A stretch of DNA of 64,000 nt from Candidatus Aegiribacteria sp. (GTDB lineage Bacteria > Fermentibacterota > Fermentibacteria > Fermentibacterales > JCC-6), in the NCBI GenBank assembly GCA_030620995.1, contig JAUXIK010000005.1, positions 1 to 64,000 of the forward strand, read 5' to 3'. Positions 10,304 through 19,016 of the stretch are shown here, in pieces. The position numbers and the translations under genes were made by a program. Position 1 is the first letter of the stretch. Every line of letters begins with the position of its first letter. The notes beneath the pieces were generated by a model, which searched no databases, was not told where the DNA came from, and saw only the letters and a list, made by a program, of their open reading frames with translations.

Positions 10304-12130
10304 ATGAATATGATCGAACTGGGATTAACAATCGCTCTGACTGTAACAAGTTCAATTCCTGCGGAGATACTGGTTGAAGCGGATCAGGTAGTGGGTTCAT
10401 TTGACTCTATGCTGGTTTGTTCCGGGGACGAAATAGTACAGGATCTGACCTATACCGGACTCGACGATCTTGTTGATTCTACTGGAGTCCCGCTGCTTCG
10501 AATGGGTGGTATTGCCGCGGAGTACTACGACTGGGAAGGTAATAACTACAACGGGTTGTACTACATCGATATTGCCGATATTTTGTATCCATACCAGCTT
10601 GAAAATAGTCTTGACGACCTCTTGCAGTTCTGTGAACAGATTGATGTGACACCAATATTGACAGTTAATTTTCAGATCAACGATCCGGGAAAGGCTGCCA
10701 GGATGGTAGAATACTGCAACGGAGATATTACAACTCCCATGGGCCTGATAAGAGCATCGAGAGGGCATCCCGAGCCGTACAATGTAACCTATTGGTGCAT
10801 CGGGAATGAACCCGACATTGCCAGAGGGGTATTTCCGGTACCTCCATGGGGAGATCTGACTTTTTATCGTCATTTCGGAATTCCATTTGAGGACTGGGCG
10901 GTTAACGATTCAGTATTCGCTACAGCGGAGGATTTTGCTCAACTGGTCAGCGTATACATCGATTCCATGCGCCCAAGATCTCCAATTCCACTTGAGATCG
11001 GCGGGCTCTCACTTGCCTCAAATCTATCCTGGATTGAGCCGGTGTTCAGTTTGAACAATGAAAAAATGGACTGGATGGACATACACTACTATCCCATGGG
11101 AAGCTTTACATCAGACACCACACAGTACCGTGACTGGCTTGCCGCGCCAACTTCGGGTACGATAAACAACCCGCCTCTTGAGGAATGGTATCCCATGGTG
11201 GTGGACACTGTGCAAAAACACAGCGGTGGATACGACATTCCTGTATGGATTATGGAATTCAACATCTTTGCAGTTGTGGATGATCCTGTCTGGTGGAACT
11301 ATCTTGACGGGTTATTCATCGCCGATTGTATCGGTCACATGTCGAAGTGCGATGTTCCGGTAGCAGCCATTTACTCCATCGCCGAAGGGGATCCGAACGA
11401 AGAGGCATTCCCCATTTGCGGCGCGATCAGAACCGATACCCTTTCCATGCGCAGTTCAGCGTGGGTAATGAAGCTTTTCAATGAGAAGTTCGGCAGTACA
11501 GTGGTGGAGGCAACATGTGATCAGGTTTCCGGGGGTTATGGTCTGGAGGTTTATGCCTCACGGTATGACGACTGGACTCTTTCACTTATGGTAATAAACA
11601 AGAATCTCGATTCATCCTACACAGCGTTAATAGACCTGACCGGATACATGTCTGACGGTACTGCAGATGTGTGGCAGATCGTGAATGATATGCCGATTAA
11701 CGCTCCATGGAACGGCACCTCAGGCATAACATACCAGGGGGAGATCGCGGGCAGTTCCCAGAGTTTCAGCTACACATTCCCTAAAGCCTCAGTAACCTGT
11801 ATCTGGATAAATCCCGATCCCCAGGGTGTATCTGATCAGAATTTTCTGCAGTCCGTGTACATCGCTGTTGCTCCAAATCCATCCACAGGATCAGTTACAT
11901 TCCGGTATTCGCTTCAGGAATCTTCAGAGGCAAGAATCGACATATTCAACATTGCGGGCAGGCTGGTGCAATCACTTGATTGTTCGCTCTCCTCCGGCGA
12001 AGGTTTTCATTCAGAGGTATGGGATAGAAGAAACAGTAACGGGGCGGTGGTTCCCGCAGGTATTTATCTTGCCAGACTTACTGTAAATAACTCTGGAGTC
12101 AGAGAAATAACAAAGCTGATGCTGCTTTAG
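10304..12130 (+). CDS. Secreted glycoside hydrolase, alpha-L-arabinofuranosidase-like, with C-terminal sorting domain (copy 1)
   Basis: IGNEPD and WIMEFN motifs (clan GH-A-type acid/base and nucleophile contexts); APNPSTGSVTFRYSL... C-terminal domain. Confidence 0.7.
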   Translation: MNMIELGLTIALTVTSSIPAEILVEADQVVGSFDSMLVCSGDEIVQDLTYTGLDDLVDSTGVPLLRMGGIAAEYYDWEGNNYNGLYYIDIADILYPYQLENSLDDLLQFCEQIDVTPILTVNFQINDPGKAARMVEYCNGDITTPMGLIRASRGHPEPYNVTYWCIGNEPDIARGVFPVPPWGDLTFYRHFGIPFEDWAVNDSVFATAEDFAQLVSVYIDSMRPRSPIPLEIGGLSLASNLSWIEPVFSLNNEKMDWMDIHYYPMGSFTSDTTQYRDWLAAPTSGTINNPPLEEWYPMVVDTVQKHSGGYDIPVWIMEFNIFAVVDDPVWWNYLDGLFIADCIGHMSKCDVPVAAIYSIAEGDPNEEAFPICGAIRTDTLSMRSSAWVMKLFNEKFGSTVVEATCDQVSGGYGLEVYASRYDDWTLSLMVINKNLDSSYTALIDLTGYMSDGTADVWQIVNDMPINAPWNGTSGITYQGEIAGSSQSFSYTFPKASVTCIWINPDPQGVSDQNFLQSVYIAVAPNPSTGSVTFRYSLQESSEARIDIFNIAGRLVQSLDCSLSSGEGFHSEVWDRRNSNGAVVPAGIYLARLTVNNSGVREITKLMLL

Positions 12131-12147
12131 CGGAGGAGGCAAAATTC

Positions 12148-12291
12148 ATGAGTCTTATTATTCCAGTCATACTTATTCTGGCTTCAGCGGTGGTTGCACA
12201 GCCCGCAGTCGCTGATGTGCTCCATGATCTGGATCAGCTTTACAGAAGCGATAACAGCCATTCAAAGATACCTGTCCTGGCACGGAGGTAA
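12148..12291 (+). pseudogene. Truncated N-terminal remnant of a LolA-like/outer-membrane lipoprotein-sorting gene
   Basis: MSLIIPVILILASAVVAQPAVADVLHDLDQLYRSDNSHSKIPVLARR*: signal peptide plus 'LxxLDxLYRSDxSxxKI', then stop. Confidence 0.45.
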
Positions 12292-12431
12292 CATCTTCTA
12301 AAGGATGAAAAATAAATCCGTGCCGTTAGCCTTGGAATGTGGTTTGGAATTGGAAATTGCTCAATATTTTTGTTCAGAGCGTGGAAAGCGATGACCAGGA
12401 GGTATTTAAGTATTATGCAGTAGTTGTATTG

Positions 12432-13802
12432 ATGAAGAAGGAGATTCCAATGAGAGTAATTGCTTTTTTTGTAAGACATGTGCGGAATGCCCCTGTTGTT
12501 GCCGTGTTCTTTCTTGCTGTTCTGCTTTCTGATTCAGCGACGGCTCAGTTCCCATTCGTAAAGTATTCAGGTAATCCCGTTCTTCCAAAGGGGGAATATC
12601 CTGAATGGAATTTTGTCGCCAACTCGGATCCTTTCTTGATTCTGGATAATGATACTCTGAAGATGTGGTTTACAGGTTGCGGTACGCTGATGCCGGATAC
12701 TGTCGTGAGACCATGGATAGGGTATGCCTGGTCTATAAACGGGATAAACTGGACAATGCATCCGGACAACCCGGTGTTTGGACATTCGGCTTCCGGTTGG
12801 GATTCTTACTCTACTGAAACTGTGTCTATTCTTAAAAGACCGGATGCTCCACCGGAGAGAAGATATATGATGTGGTATGCCGGAGCCGAGAGCGACGAGA
12901 TGTATGATATTGGATTCGCTTACAGTCCTGACGGCTATCAGTGGACCAGGTTCGAGAACAATCCGGTAATTTTGAAGGGTGATTCTTCAAGTTGGAAGCA
13001 TGTAATAGAAGGGCCTTGCGTGATTGCAGTGGAAGATACTCTGAAAATGTGGTTTGCCGGTGTTGATTCCATCGCATCAGGGCAGCCGACAGACTTCCGG
13101 GGTAGTATAGGATATGCCTGGTCACTGGATGGTGAAGCCTGGAATGAGTATCCGGATAATCCGGTAATGATGGGCGGGGAATACGGCAGTTACGATTATG
13201 CACTGACTGGTGACCCTCATGTCATATACATTAATGGTATCTACCACATGTGGTATGCATCCCGTGAAACCTGGTCGGACCCGCAGCATCAGGTCGGCTA
13301 TGCTTCATCTCCCGATGGTATAACATGGAGCAGACACACCGAACCGGTTCTCACTGCGGGCGCTCCGGGAGCCTGGGATGTATGTATCGCCTCGTTCCCG
13401 GGAATACTTTACACGGGTGGGGCTTTTCACATGTGGTACACAGGTCTCAGCGAATGGCCTCTTCCTCTGCCGGATCCCTACTTTTATGAGATAGGATATG
13501 CCACTGCACCAGCTAATGGTATTTCTGAACAGGAGATGGGAGAAGGGGTATCACTTACTGTTTACCCGAATCCCTCAACAACTGCTGTTACCATTTCTGC
13601 GCCGAATATTGATTCCGGATTTTGCGCAACTGTTTACTCAATTGACGGAAGAATTGTCAGAGAACTCTCTTCGGAAGATGAACATTCCATTGTATGGGAC
13701 AGGAAAAACAGCACTGCGGGGTTTGTCCCATCCGGTATTTATGTGGTGGTTGTACAGGCAGAAAATGGGTTTCTTAAATCGACAATCTGCCTGCTTGATT
13801 AG
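12432..13802 (+). CDS. Secreted GH43/GH32-like beta-propeller protein with sorting domain
   Basis: Repeated WxxxPDNPVxxxG, MWFAGVD/MWYASR/MWYTGLS blades; YPNPSTTAVTIS C-terminal domain. Confidence 0.7.
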   Translation: MKKEIPMRVIAFFVRHVRNAPVVAVFFLAVLLSDSATAQFPFVKYSGNPVLPKGEYPEWNFVANSDPFLILDNDTLKMWFTGCGTLMPDTVVRPWIGYAWSINGINWTMHPDNPVFGHSASGWDSYSTETVSILKRPDAPPERRYMMWYAGAESDEMYDIGFAYSPDGYQWTRFENNPVILKGDSSSWKHVIEGPCVIAVEDTLKMWFAGVDSIASGQPTDFRGSIGYAWSLDGEAWNEYPDNPVMMGGEYGSYDYALTGDPHVIYINGIYHMWYASRETWSDPQHQVGYASSPDGITWSRHTEPVLTAGAPGAWDVCIASFPGILYTGGAFHMWYTGLSEWPLPLPDPYFYEIGYATAPANGISEQEMGEGVSLTVYPNPSTTAVTISAPNIDSGFCATVYSIDGRIVRELSSEDEHSIVWDRKNSTAGFVPSGIYVVVVQAENGFLKSTICLLD

Positions 13803-14155
13803 TTTTTCTCCGCCATTCATGAGTTATGCATGCGGATGTTTACATATCAGGTTAAGCCTTGTGGCTACAGGAATTGCTTTGATAGCTTCATTTACCACCT
13901 TTATACTATTAGAAATTTTAGTCAGATAAAGATGTCTTCCTGTTACTACTGTTCAGTTTTTACTTGCTACCTGGAGGAGAAACGGTTTTTCAAGAGAATT
14001 TGTTCGACATGGCCGAAGCCAGCGCGTCGATCAGCAGTGAAGAGGTATATTCATGAATGCAAACGAGTTCATAAATTACTTTGTCTGGGCGAAGATCAAT
14101 AACAAAGCTGATTCTTCTTTAGCGGAGGAGAGGCAGAGAACAGACTCATGGAGGC

Positions 14156-15985
14156 GTGAACATGATTGGAACGGGATTAGCGGTTCTACTGAGCATTGCA
14201 GGTTCAATTTCAGCGGAGATAGTGGTTGAGGCGGATCAGGTACTTGGTTCTTTCGATTCGATGCTGGTCTGCTCCGGCGATGAAATAGTACAGAAGATGA
14301 CATACCCGGGATTTGCGGAACTGGCAGAATCCACTGGAACACCCCTTTTAAGAATGGGCGGTATGGCAGTTGAGTACTACGACTGGGAAGCGGATAACTA
14401 CAATGGAATGTATATCATCGATATTGCCGAGCTTCTTATTCCCGTTCAACTGGAAAACAGTCTGGATAATCTATTGCAGTTCTGTGAGCAGGCAGACATA
14501 GAACCTTTACTCACAGTCAATTACCACATCAATGATCCGGGAAAAGCTGCCAGGATGGTGGAATACTGTAACGGAGATATTTCAACCCCCATGGGTGCGG
14601 TAAGAGCATCGAGAGGACACCCGGTACCCTACAATGTCATTCAGTGGTGCATAGGAAACGAGCCGGATATGGCAGGGGAATCATTCCCTTTCCCCCCATA
14701 CGGAGAAATAACTTTTTTCCGTCATTTTGGAATCCCCATGGATCAGTGGGCTGTAGACGATTCCGTCTTTGCCACAGCCGAAGAATTTGCAGAACTTGCA
14801 AGCATTTACATTGACACAATGCGTGCGAGTTCGCCTGTTCCACTTGAAATAGGCGGTCTTTCCCTGGCATATGATCTATCCTGGATTGAACCGGTATTTG
14901 ATCTTAACAGAGAGAAAATAGACTGGATGGATATACACTACTACCCGGTGGTCAGCTTTTCTGCAGACAGCACTCAGTACCGTTACTGGCTTGCCTCACC
15001 CACCTCAGGCTCTCTGTCAAAACCCCCTCTTGAGGAATGGTATCCCGTGGTGTTGGACACTGTGCAAAAACACAGCGGTGGATACGATATTCCACTCTGG
15101 GTCATGGAGTACAACATCATGGCCATGGTGGATGATCCGGTCTGGAGCAACTATCTTGATGGGTTGTTCATTGCTGATTGCATTGGCCATATGTCTAAAA
15201 TTGATGTTCCAGTGGCAGCTTCCTATTCGATAGCAGAAGGTGATCCCGGTGATGATACCTTCCCTCAGTACGGGGTAATTCGCACCGATACCCTTTCCAT
15301 GCGCAGTTCAGCATGGGTGATGAAACTTTATAACGAACGATTCGGAAATACAGTGGTGGAGGCAGCATGCGATCAGATCTGTGGAGGTTACGGTCTTGAA
15401 GTTTACGCTTCGCGGTACGATGACTGGACTCTTTCGCTCATTGCAGTTAACAAGAATCTCGATTCGTCGTACACCGCATCAATAGAACTTTCAGGGTACA
15501 CATCTGATGGAACTGCCGATGTGTGGCAAATCGTGAATGACCGTCCCATGAATGCCCCCTGGAACGGAACTTCCGGGATAACATATCAGGGGGAGATTAC
15601 CGGCAGCTCCGGGAGTTTCAGCTACACATTTCCCAAAGCCTCAATAACCTGCATCTGGATAAATCCGGATCCACAGGGAGTATCCGGACAGAATTTCGTG
15701 CAGCCCAATAAGTTTCTTAAAGCTGCTCCTAATCCTTCCCCGGGAGCTGTTGAACTCCGGTACTTGCTTCAGCAACCTGCAGAGGCCAGGATTGAGATAT
15801 TCAGTATTACAGGCAGGCTGGTACGATCATTTGAGTGTTTAAACTCTACCGGTGAGAGTTTTCATTCAGTAGTCTGGAATCGAAGAAACAGTAATGGGAC
15901 AATGGTCCCTGCCGGTATTTATCTTGCAAGGTTCACAGCTACTGGTCTCGGACTCAGTGAAATGATCAAGCTGATTCTGATCTGA
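14156..15985 (+). CDS. Secreted glycoside hydrolase, alpha-L-arabinofuranosidase-like (copy 2, paralogue of 10304..12130)
   Basis: Nearly collinear with copy 1 along the whole protein; IGNEPD, WVMEYN motifs. Confidence 0.72.
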   Translation: MNMIGTGLAVLLSIAGSISAEIVVEADQVLGSFDSMLVCSGDEIVQKMTYPGFAELAESTGTPLLRMGGMAVEYYDWEADNYNGMYIIDIAELLIPVQLENSLDNLLQFCEQADIEPLLTVNYHINDPGKAARMVEYCNGDISTPMGAVRASRGHPVPYNVIQWCIGNEPDMAGESFPFPPYGEITFFRHFGIPMDQWAVDDSVFATAEEFAELASIYIDTMRASSPVPLEIGGLSLAYDLSWIEPVFDLNREKIDWMDIHYYPVVSFSADSTQYRYWLASPTSGSLSKPPLEEWYPVVLDTVQKHSGGYDIPLWVMEYNIMAMVDDPVWSNYLDGLFIADCIGHMSKIDVPVAASYSIAEGDPGDDTFPQYGVIRTDTLSMRSSAWVMKLYNERFGNTVVEAACDQICGGYGLEVYASRYDDWTLSLIAVNKNLDSSYTASIELSGYTSDGTADVWQIVNDRPMNAPWNGTSGITYQGEITGSSGSFSYTFPKASITCIWINPDPQGVSGQNFVQPNKFLKAAPNPSPGAVELRYLLQQPAEARIEIFSITGRLVRSFECLNSTGESFHSVVWNRRNSNGTMVPAGIYLARFTATGLGLSEMIKLILI

Positions 15986-15997
15986 TAAAGATTCCAG

Positions 15998-18217
15998 TCA
16001 GATAACAATCATTCTGCCTGTAAGCGAAGGTCCGGTCATCGGTTTCACAATGCAGTGATAGATACCTCGGAAAACTCTATATCCTGATTCATCACGGCAA
16101 TCCCAGATCACCGACCGGTATCCATCATCAGGGTCAGTTATTTCTTTGCTGCAGACAAGCCTTCCGGAACAGTCGAAGATGAGAAGTTCCGCTGAGTCTG
16201 ACAGTTCCTGAAGTCTGAAGCACAACTCAATGCTGCCTGATGCGGGATTCGGATAAACATGAATACCGGGAACTGTCAAAACCGTTGATTCATTTATACC
16301 GGAGACACCGATCAGGATCTGACAGCCTCCACCGTAAGTGGATACAGTTATTCCCGCTTCAGTAACCGAAATCGGGTGTTTCCCGTAAACATGGGTAACA
16401 ATCATTCCGTCTGTTAGATCGGTCCAGTTCTGTCCCACATCCGATGTCATCCAGACGCCGCCATGCCGCACGTATGTTGAATCCATCTCGGCACCATTGA
16501 ATGTTGTGTATAGCGTATCTCCGGACACAAGAAATCCTGTCGGTCTGACAGGTTGAATCCAGGGACCTGTAATCTCCTGCTGCTGGCTGTCCTCCGTAAG
16601 CAGGAAGAGTTTACCCTGTTCCGTTCCCGCAAGCAGATAAGTACCATATTCACAGAGCGTCATGATAACATGACCTGACAGCATCCATGGACTCCATGTC
16701 AGACCGTCATCCTGACTCCTGTACAATCCATCCGTCATTCCGACCCAGGCATAGCTGGAATTCGCACCGAAAAGGCAGGGGCTGCAAAGGCCCGAAAGGA
16801 CCGGGGCAAATGTTCCGCCCCCATCTGTACTTCTGTAAAGACCTACCGAGGGCGCGGACAGATCGTATTCCGAAAGAAGCATCAGGTCAGAGTTATCCGT
16901 GTCGATGGCAATATCGAATATTACTTTATCTCCCGGTCTCACATTTTCCCATGTCTGAAAATAATCATAGCTTCTGTACAGGCCCTTGCGAAAGGTTCCC
17001 AGAAACAGTGTTCCGGTTGAGGAAAACAGAACTACTGTTCCATGAGCTGCAGGTCCGACGGAAGTCCAGGACTGTCCTGAATCGCAGGTTTCATAAAGAG
17101 AAGAGATATTCCAGGCGTTAGCGTAACTGCCAAGGCTTGAAGAGAAGAAGTGTCCCGAATCGGAGGGATCAACAGCTATTCCGCTGAGGAACACTGCCTC
17201 TGGTGAACTCTGTGTATAGCTCCATGACTGCCCTGAGTCGGATGAGCGGATGACAGGACTGTTTGCGAACTCGCTGCAGAGCACTCTCTGTGAATCAGAG
17301 GAAATACCCATCACTATCAGCGAATCGGATAATGGTGAAGACATAACACCGGTCCAGGATCCGGAAATGGATGAATAACGGAAAACGCCCGTGTCCACTG
17401 CGGCAAAAAGGACGAGTTCGGGATCCGATTCCGCGATGGAGAGATCCCAGCAATAACTTTCATCGAAATATTGCGTGAAATCAGCACCGGAATTCGTGCT
17501 GATAAATACACCTGCTCCAAATGTCGCGACAGCCAGGTACGAATTCCCCGCCTCGATCTGCCAGATTGAAATACCATCGGGTATTCCATCTACATGTGTC
17601 CAGGAATTCCCATCAGATGATTGCCAGACACCGGTTCCGTCGGTTCCCGCAAAAAGAGTGCCGTTTCCGTCTCTGCACATGCACGGGACGGTGGTTCCCT
17701 GCAATCCTGAAGGTGTCCATGTCAAACCTCCATCCATACTTCTGAAAACCCCGCTGCCGGGTCTTGGAGAATAACCCTCATCAGCCATTCCGGTGCAGAT
17801 ATAGAGGGAATCGGCGTTTTCCGACGCTATGACAAGCTGCATAACGGTAAGATCTCTGATGGATGTCAGTCCTCCAGTTGATTGAGTCCATGTGGATCCG
17901 CCATCAGTGGACTTGAGAAGACCGTATCTGGCGTAGGAATCACAGGCAAAAACAATAGAAGGATCGGACTGACAGATAACAATACTCCAGCCTGTCATGT
18001 CCGGAAATCCTGCTGAGACCAGTTCCCAGCTGACACCTCCATTAATGGATCTCCAGATGCCACCGGAATCATCACTGCCGGCAAAAAGGATATCCGTCTG
18101 ATCGGGATGAAAGGCAAAATCTTTCAGGAATCCACCCTCAGGTCCGGATGAAATCCATTCCCATGCTGATGCACCTGATATTAACAGGAAGATAATGAAG
18201 AATCCATATCTTTTCAT
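15998..18217 (-). CDS. Secreted sortilin/BNR-repeat beta-propeller protein with sorting domain
   Basis: Repeated S.DGG.TW motifs; C-terminal YPNPASGSIELCF. Start set at MKRYGFFII (18217). Confidence 0.75.
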   Translation of the reverse strand: MKRYGFFIIFLLISGASAWEWISSGPEGGFLKDFAFHPDQTDILFAGSDDSGGIWRSINGGVSWELVSAGFPDMTGWSIVICQSDPSIVFACDSYARYGLLKSTDGGSTWTQSTGGLTSIRDLTVMQLVIASENADSLYICTGMADEGYSPRPGSGVFRSMDGGLTWTPSGLQGTTVPCMCRDGNGTLFAGTDGTGVWQSSDGNSWTHVDGIPDGISIWQIEAGNSYLAVATFGAGVFISTNSGADFTQYFDESYCWDLSIAESDPELVLFAAVDTGVFRYSSISGSWTGVMSSPLSDSLIVMGISSDSQRVLCSEFANSPVIRSSDSGQSWSYTQSSPEAVFLSGIAVDPSDSGHFFSSSLGSYANAWNISSLYETCDSGQSWTSVGPAAHGTVVLFSSTGTLFLGTFRKGLYRSYDYFQTWENVRPGDKVIFDIAIDTDNSDLMLLSEYDLSAPSVGLYRSTDGGGTFAPVLSGLCSPCLFGANSSYAWVGMTDGLYRSQDDGLTWSPWMLSGHVIMTLCEYGTYLLAGTEQGKLFLLTEDSQQQEITGPWIQPVRPTGFLVSGDTLYTTFNGAEMDSTYVRHGGVWMTSDVGQNWTDLTDGMIVTHVYGKHPISVTEAGITVSTYGGGCQILIGVSGINESTVLTVPGIHVYPNPASGSIELCFRLQELSDSAELLIFDCSGRLVCSKEITDPDDGYRSVIWDCRDESGYRVFRGIYHCIVKPMTGPSLTGRMIVI

Positions 18218-18386
18218 GTTTTCTCCAGTTCTTTTCCATTTAGCTTTACGAGCGCTTCGTTTTGATACTGAATGACAATACTGAAGCTGATCGGACCAAG
18301 TCAAACGGAAGTTTCGTCCTTAATCCCATATTGTTCCTCTAATATATTGAGAATATTGACGAATTCTACAATAGTTTGTATATATT

Positions 18387-18399
18387 GACCAAATTGGTC
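18387..18399. promoter_or_regulatory. Palindromic operator candidate GACCAA-A-TTGGTC upstream of the TetR gene
   Basis: Perfect inverted repeat about 23 bp before the TetR start codon. Confidence 0.65.
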
Positions 18400-18421
18400 G
18401 AAAAGTGGAATGAGTATTTAA

Positions 18422-19006
18422 ATGCATGAACCAAACATAGATGTAGCACAGCGAATCCTTCAGGCAGCGATCAGAGTTTTTGACAAATATGGATTGCGAA
18501 AAACAACCATGAGAGACATCGCAGAGTCAGCGGGCATGTCCAAATCGTCTCTCTACTATTACTTCAGTAATAAGAGGAAAATTCTTTCATCTGTAGTCCG
18601 GCAGGAGGCTGAGATTCTGATAGAGAAGCTGCGCACTTCAGTCCGGCAGGCTGTTTCGCCCCAGGAAAAGCTGCAGGCATATGTTGTTACACGAATGCAC
18701 CTGTTATTCGAGTTAAGCATTTACTACGCCTCTCTGACCGAAGCCTATCTGGAGCAATACGCTTTTATTGAAAGGGAACGGGAAGTATTTACTAACTTCG
18801 AGAACAGTACGATTCAGGATATCCTCTCAGAAGGCATCGATACCGGCGTCTTCAGGATCAGTGATGTTCTTACTACCGCCAAAATGATAATCATCATCAT
18901 GAAGGGGATGGAATTGCGCCTTATTATTGGAAAATCGATGAATGATCTGGATGATACAGTAAGCGCGATGCTGGATATCCTGCTTCAAGGCCTTGAAACA
19001 CACTAA
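18422..19006 (+). CDS. TetR/AcrR family transcriptional regulator
   Basis: N-terminal HTH: AIRVFDKYGLRKTTMRDIAESAGMSKSSLYYYFSNKRKIL. Confidence 0.92.
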   Translation: MHEPNIDVAQRILQAAIRVFDKYGLRKTTMRDIAESAGMSKSSLYYYFSNKRKILSSVVRQEAEILIEKLRTSVRQAVSPQEKLQAYVVTRMHLLFELSIYYASLTEAYLEQYAFIEREREVFTNFENSTIQDILSEGIDTGVFRISDVLTTAKMIIIIMKGMELRLIIGKSMNDLDDTVSAMLDILLQGLETH

Positions 19007-19016
19007 AGGATAACGC

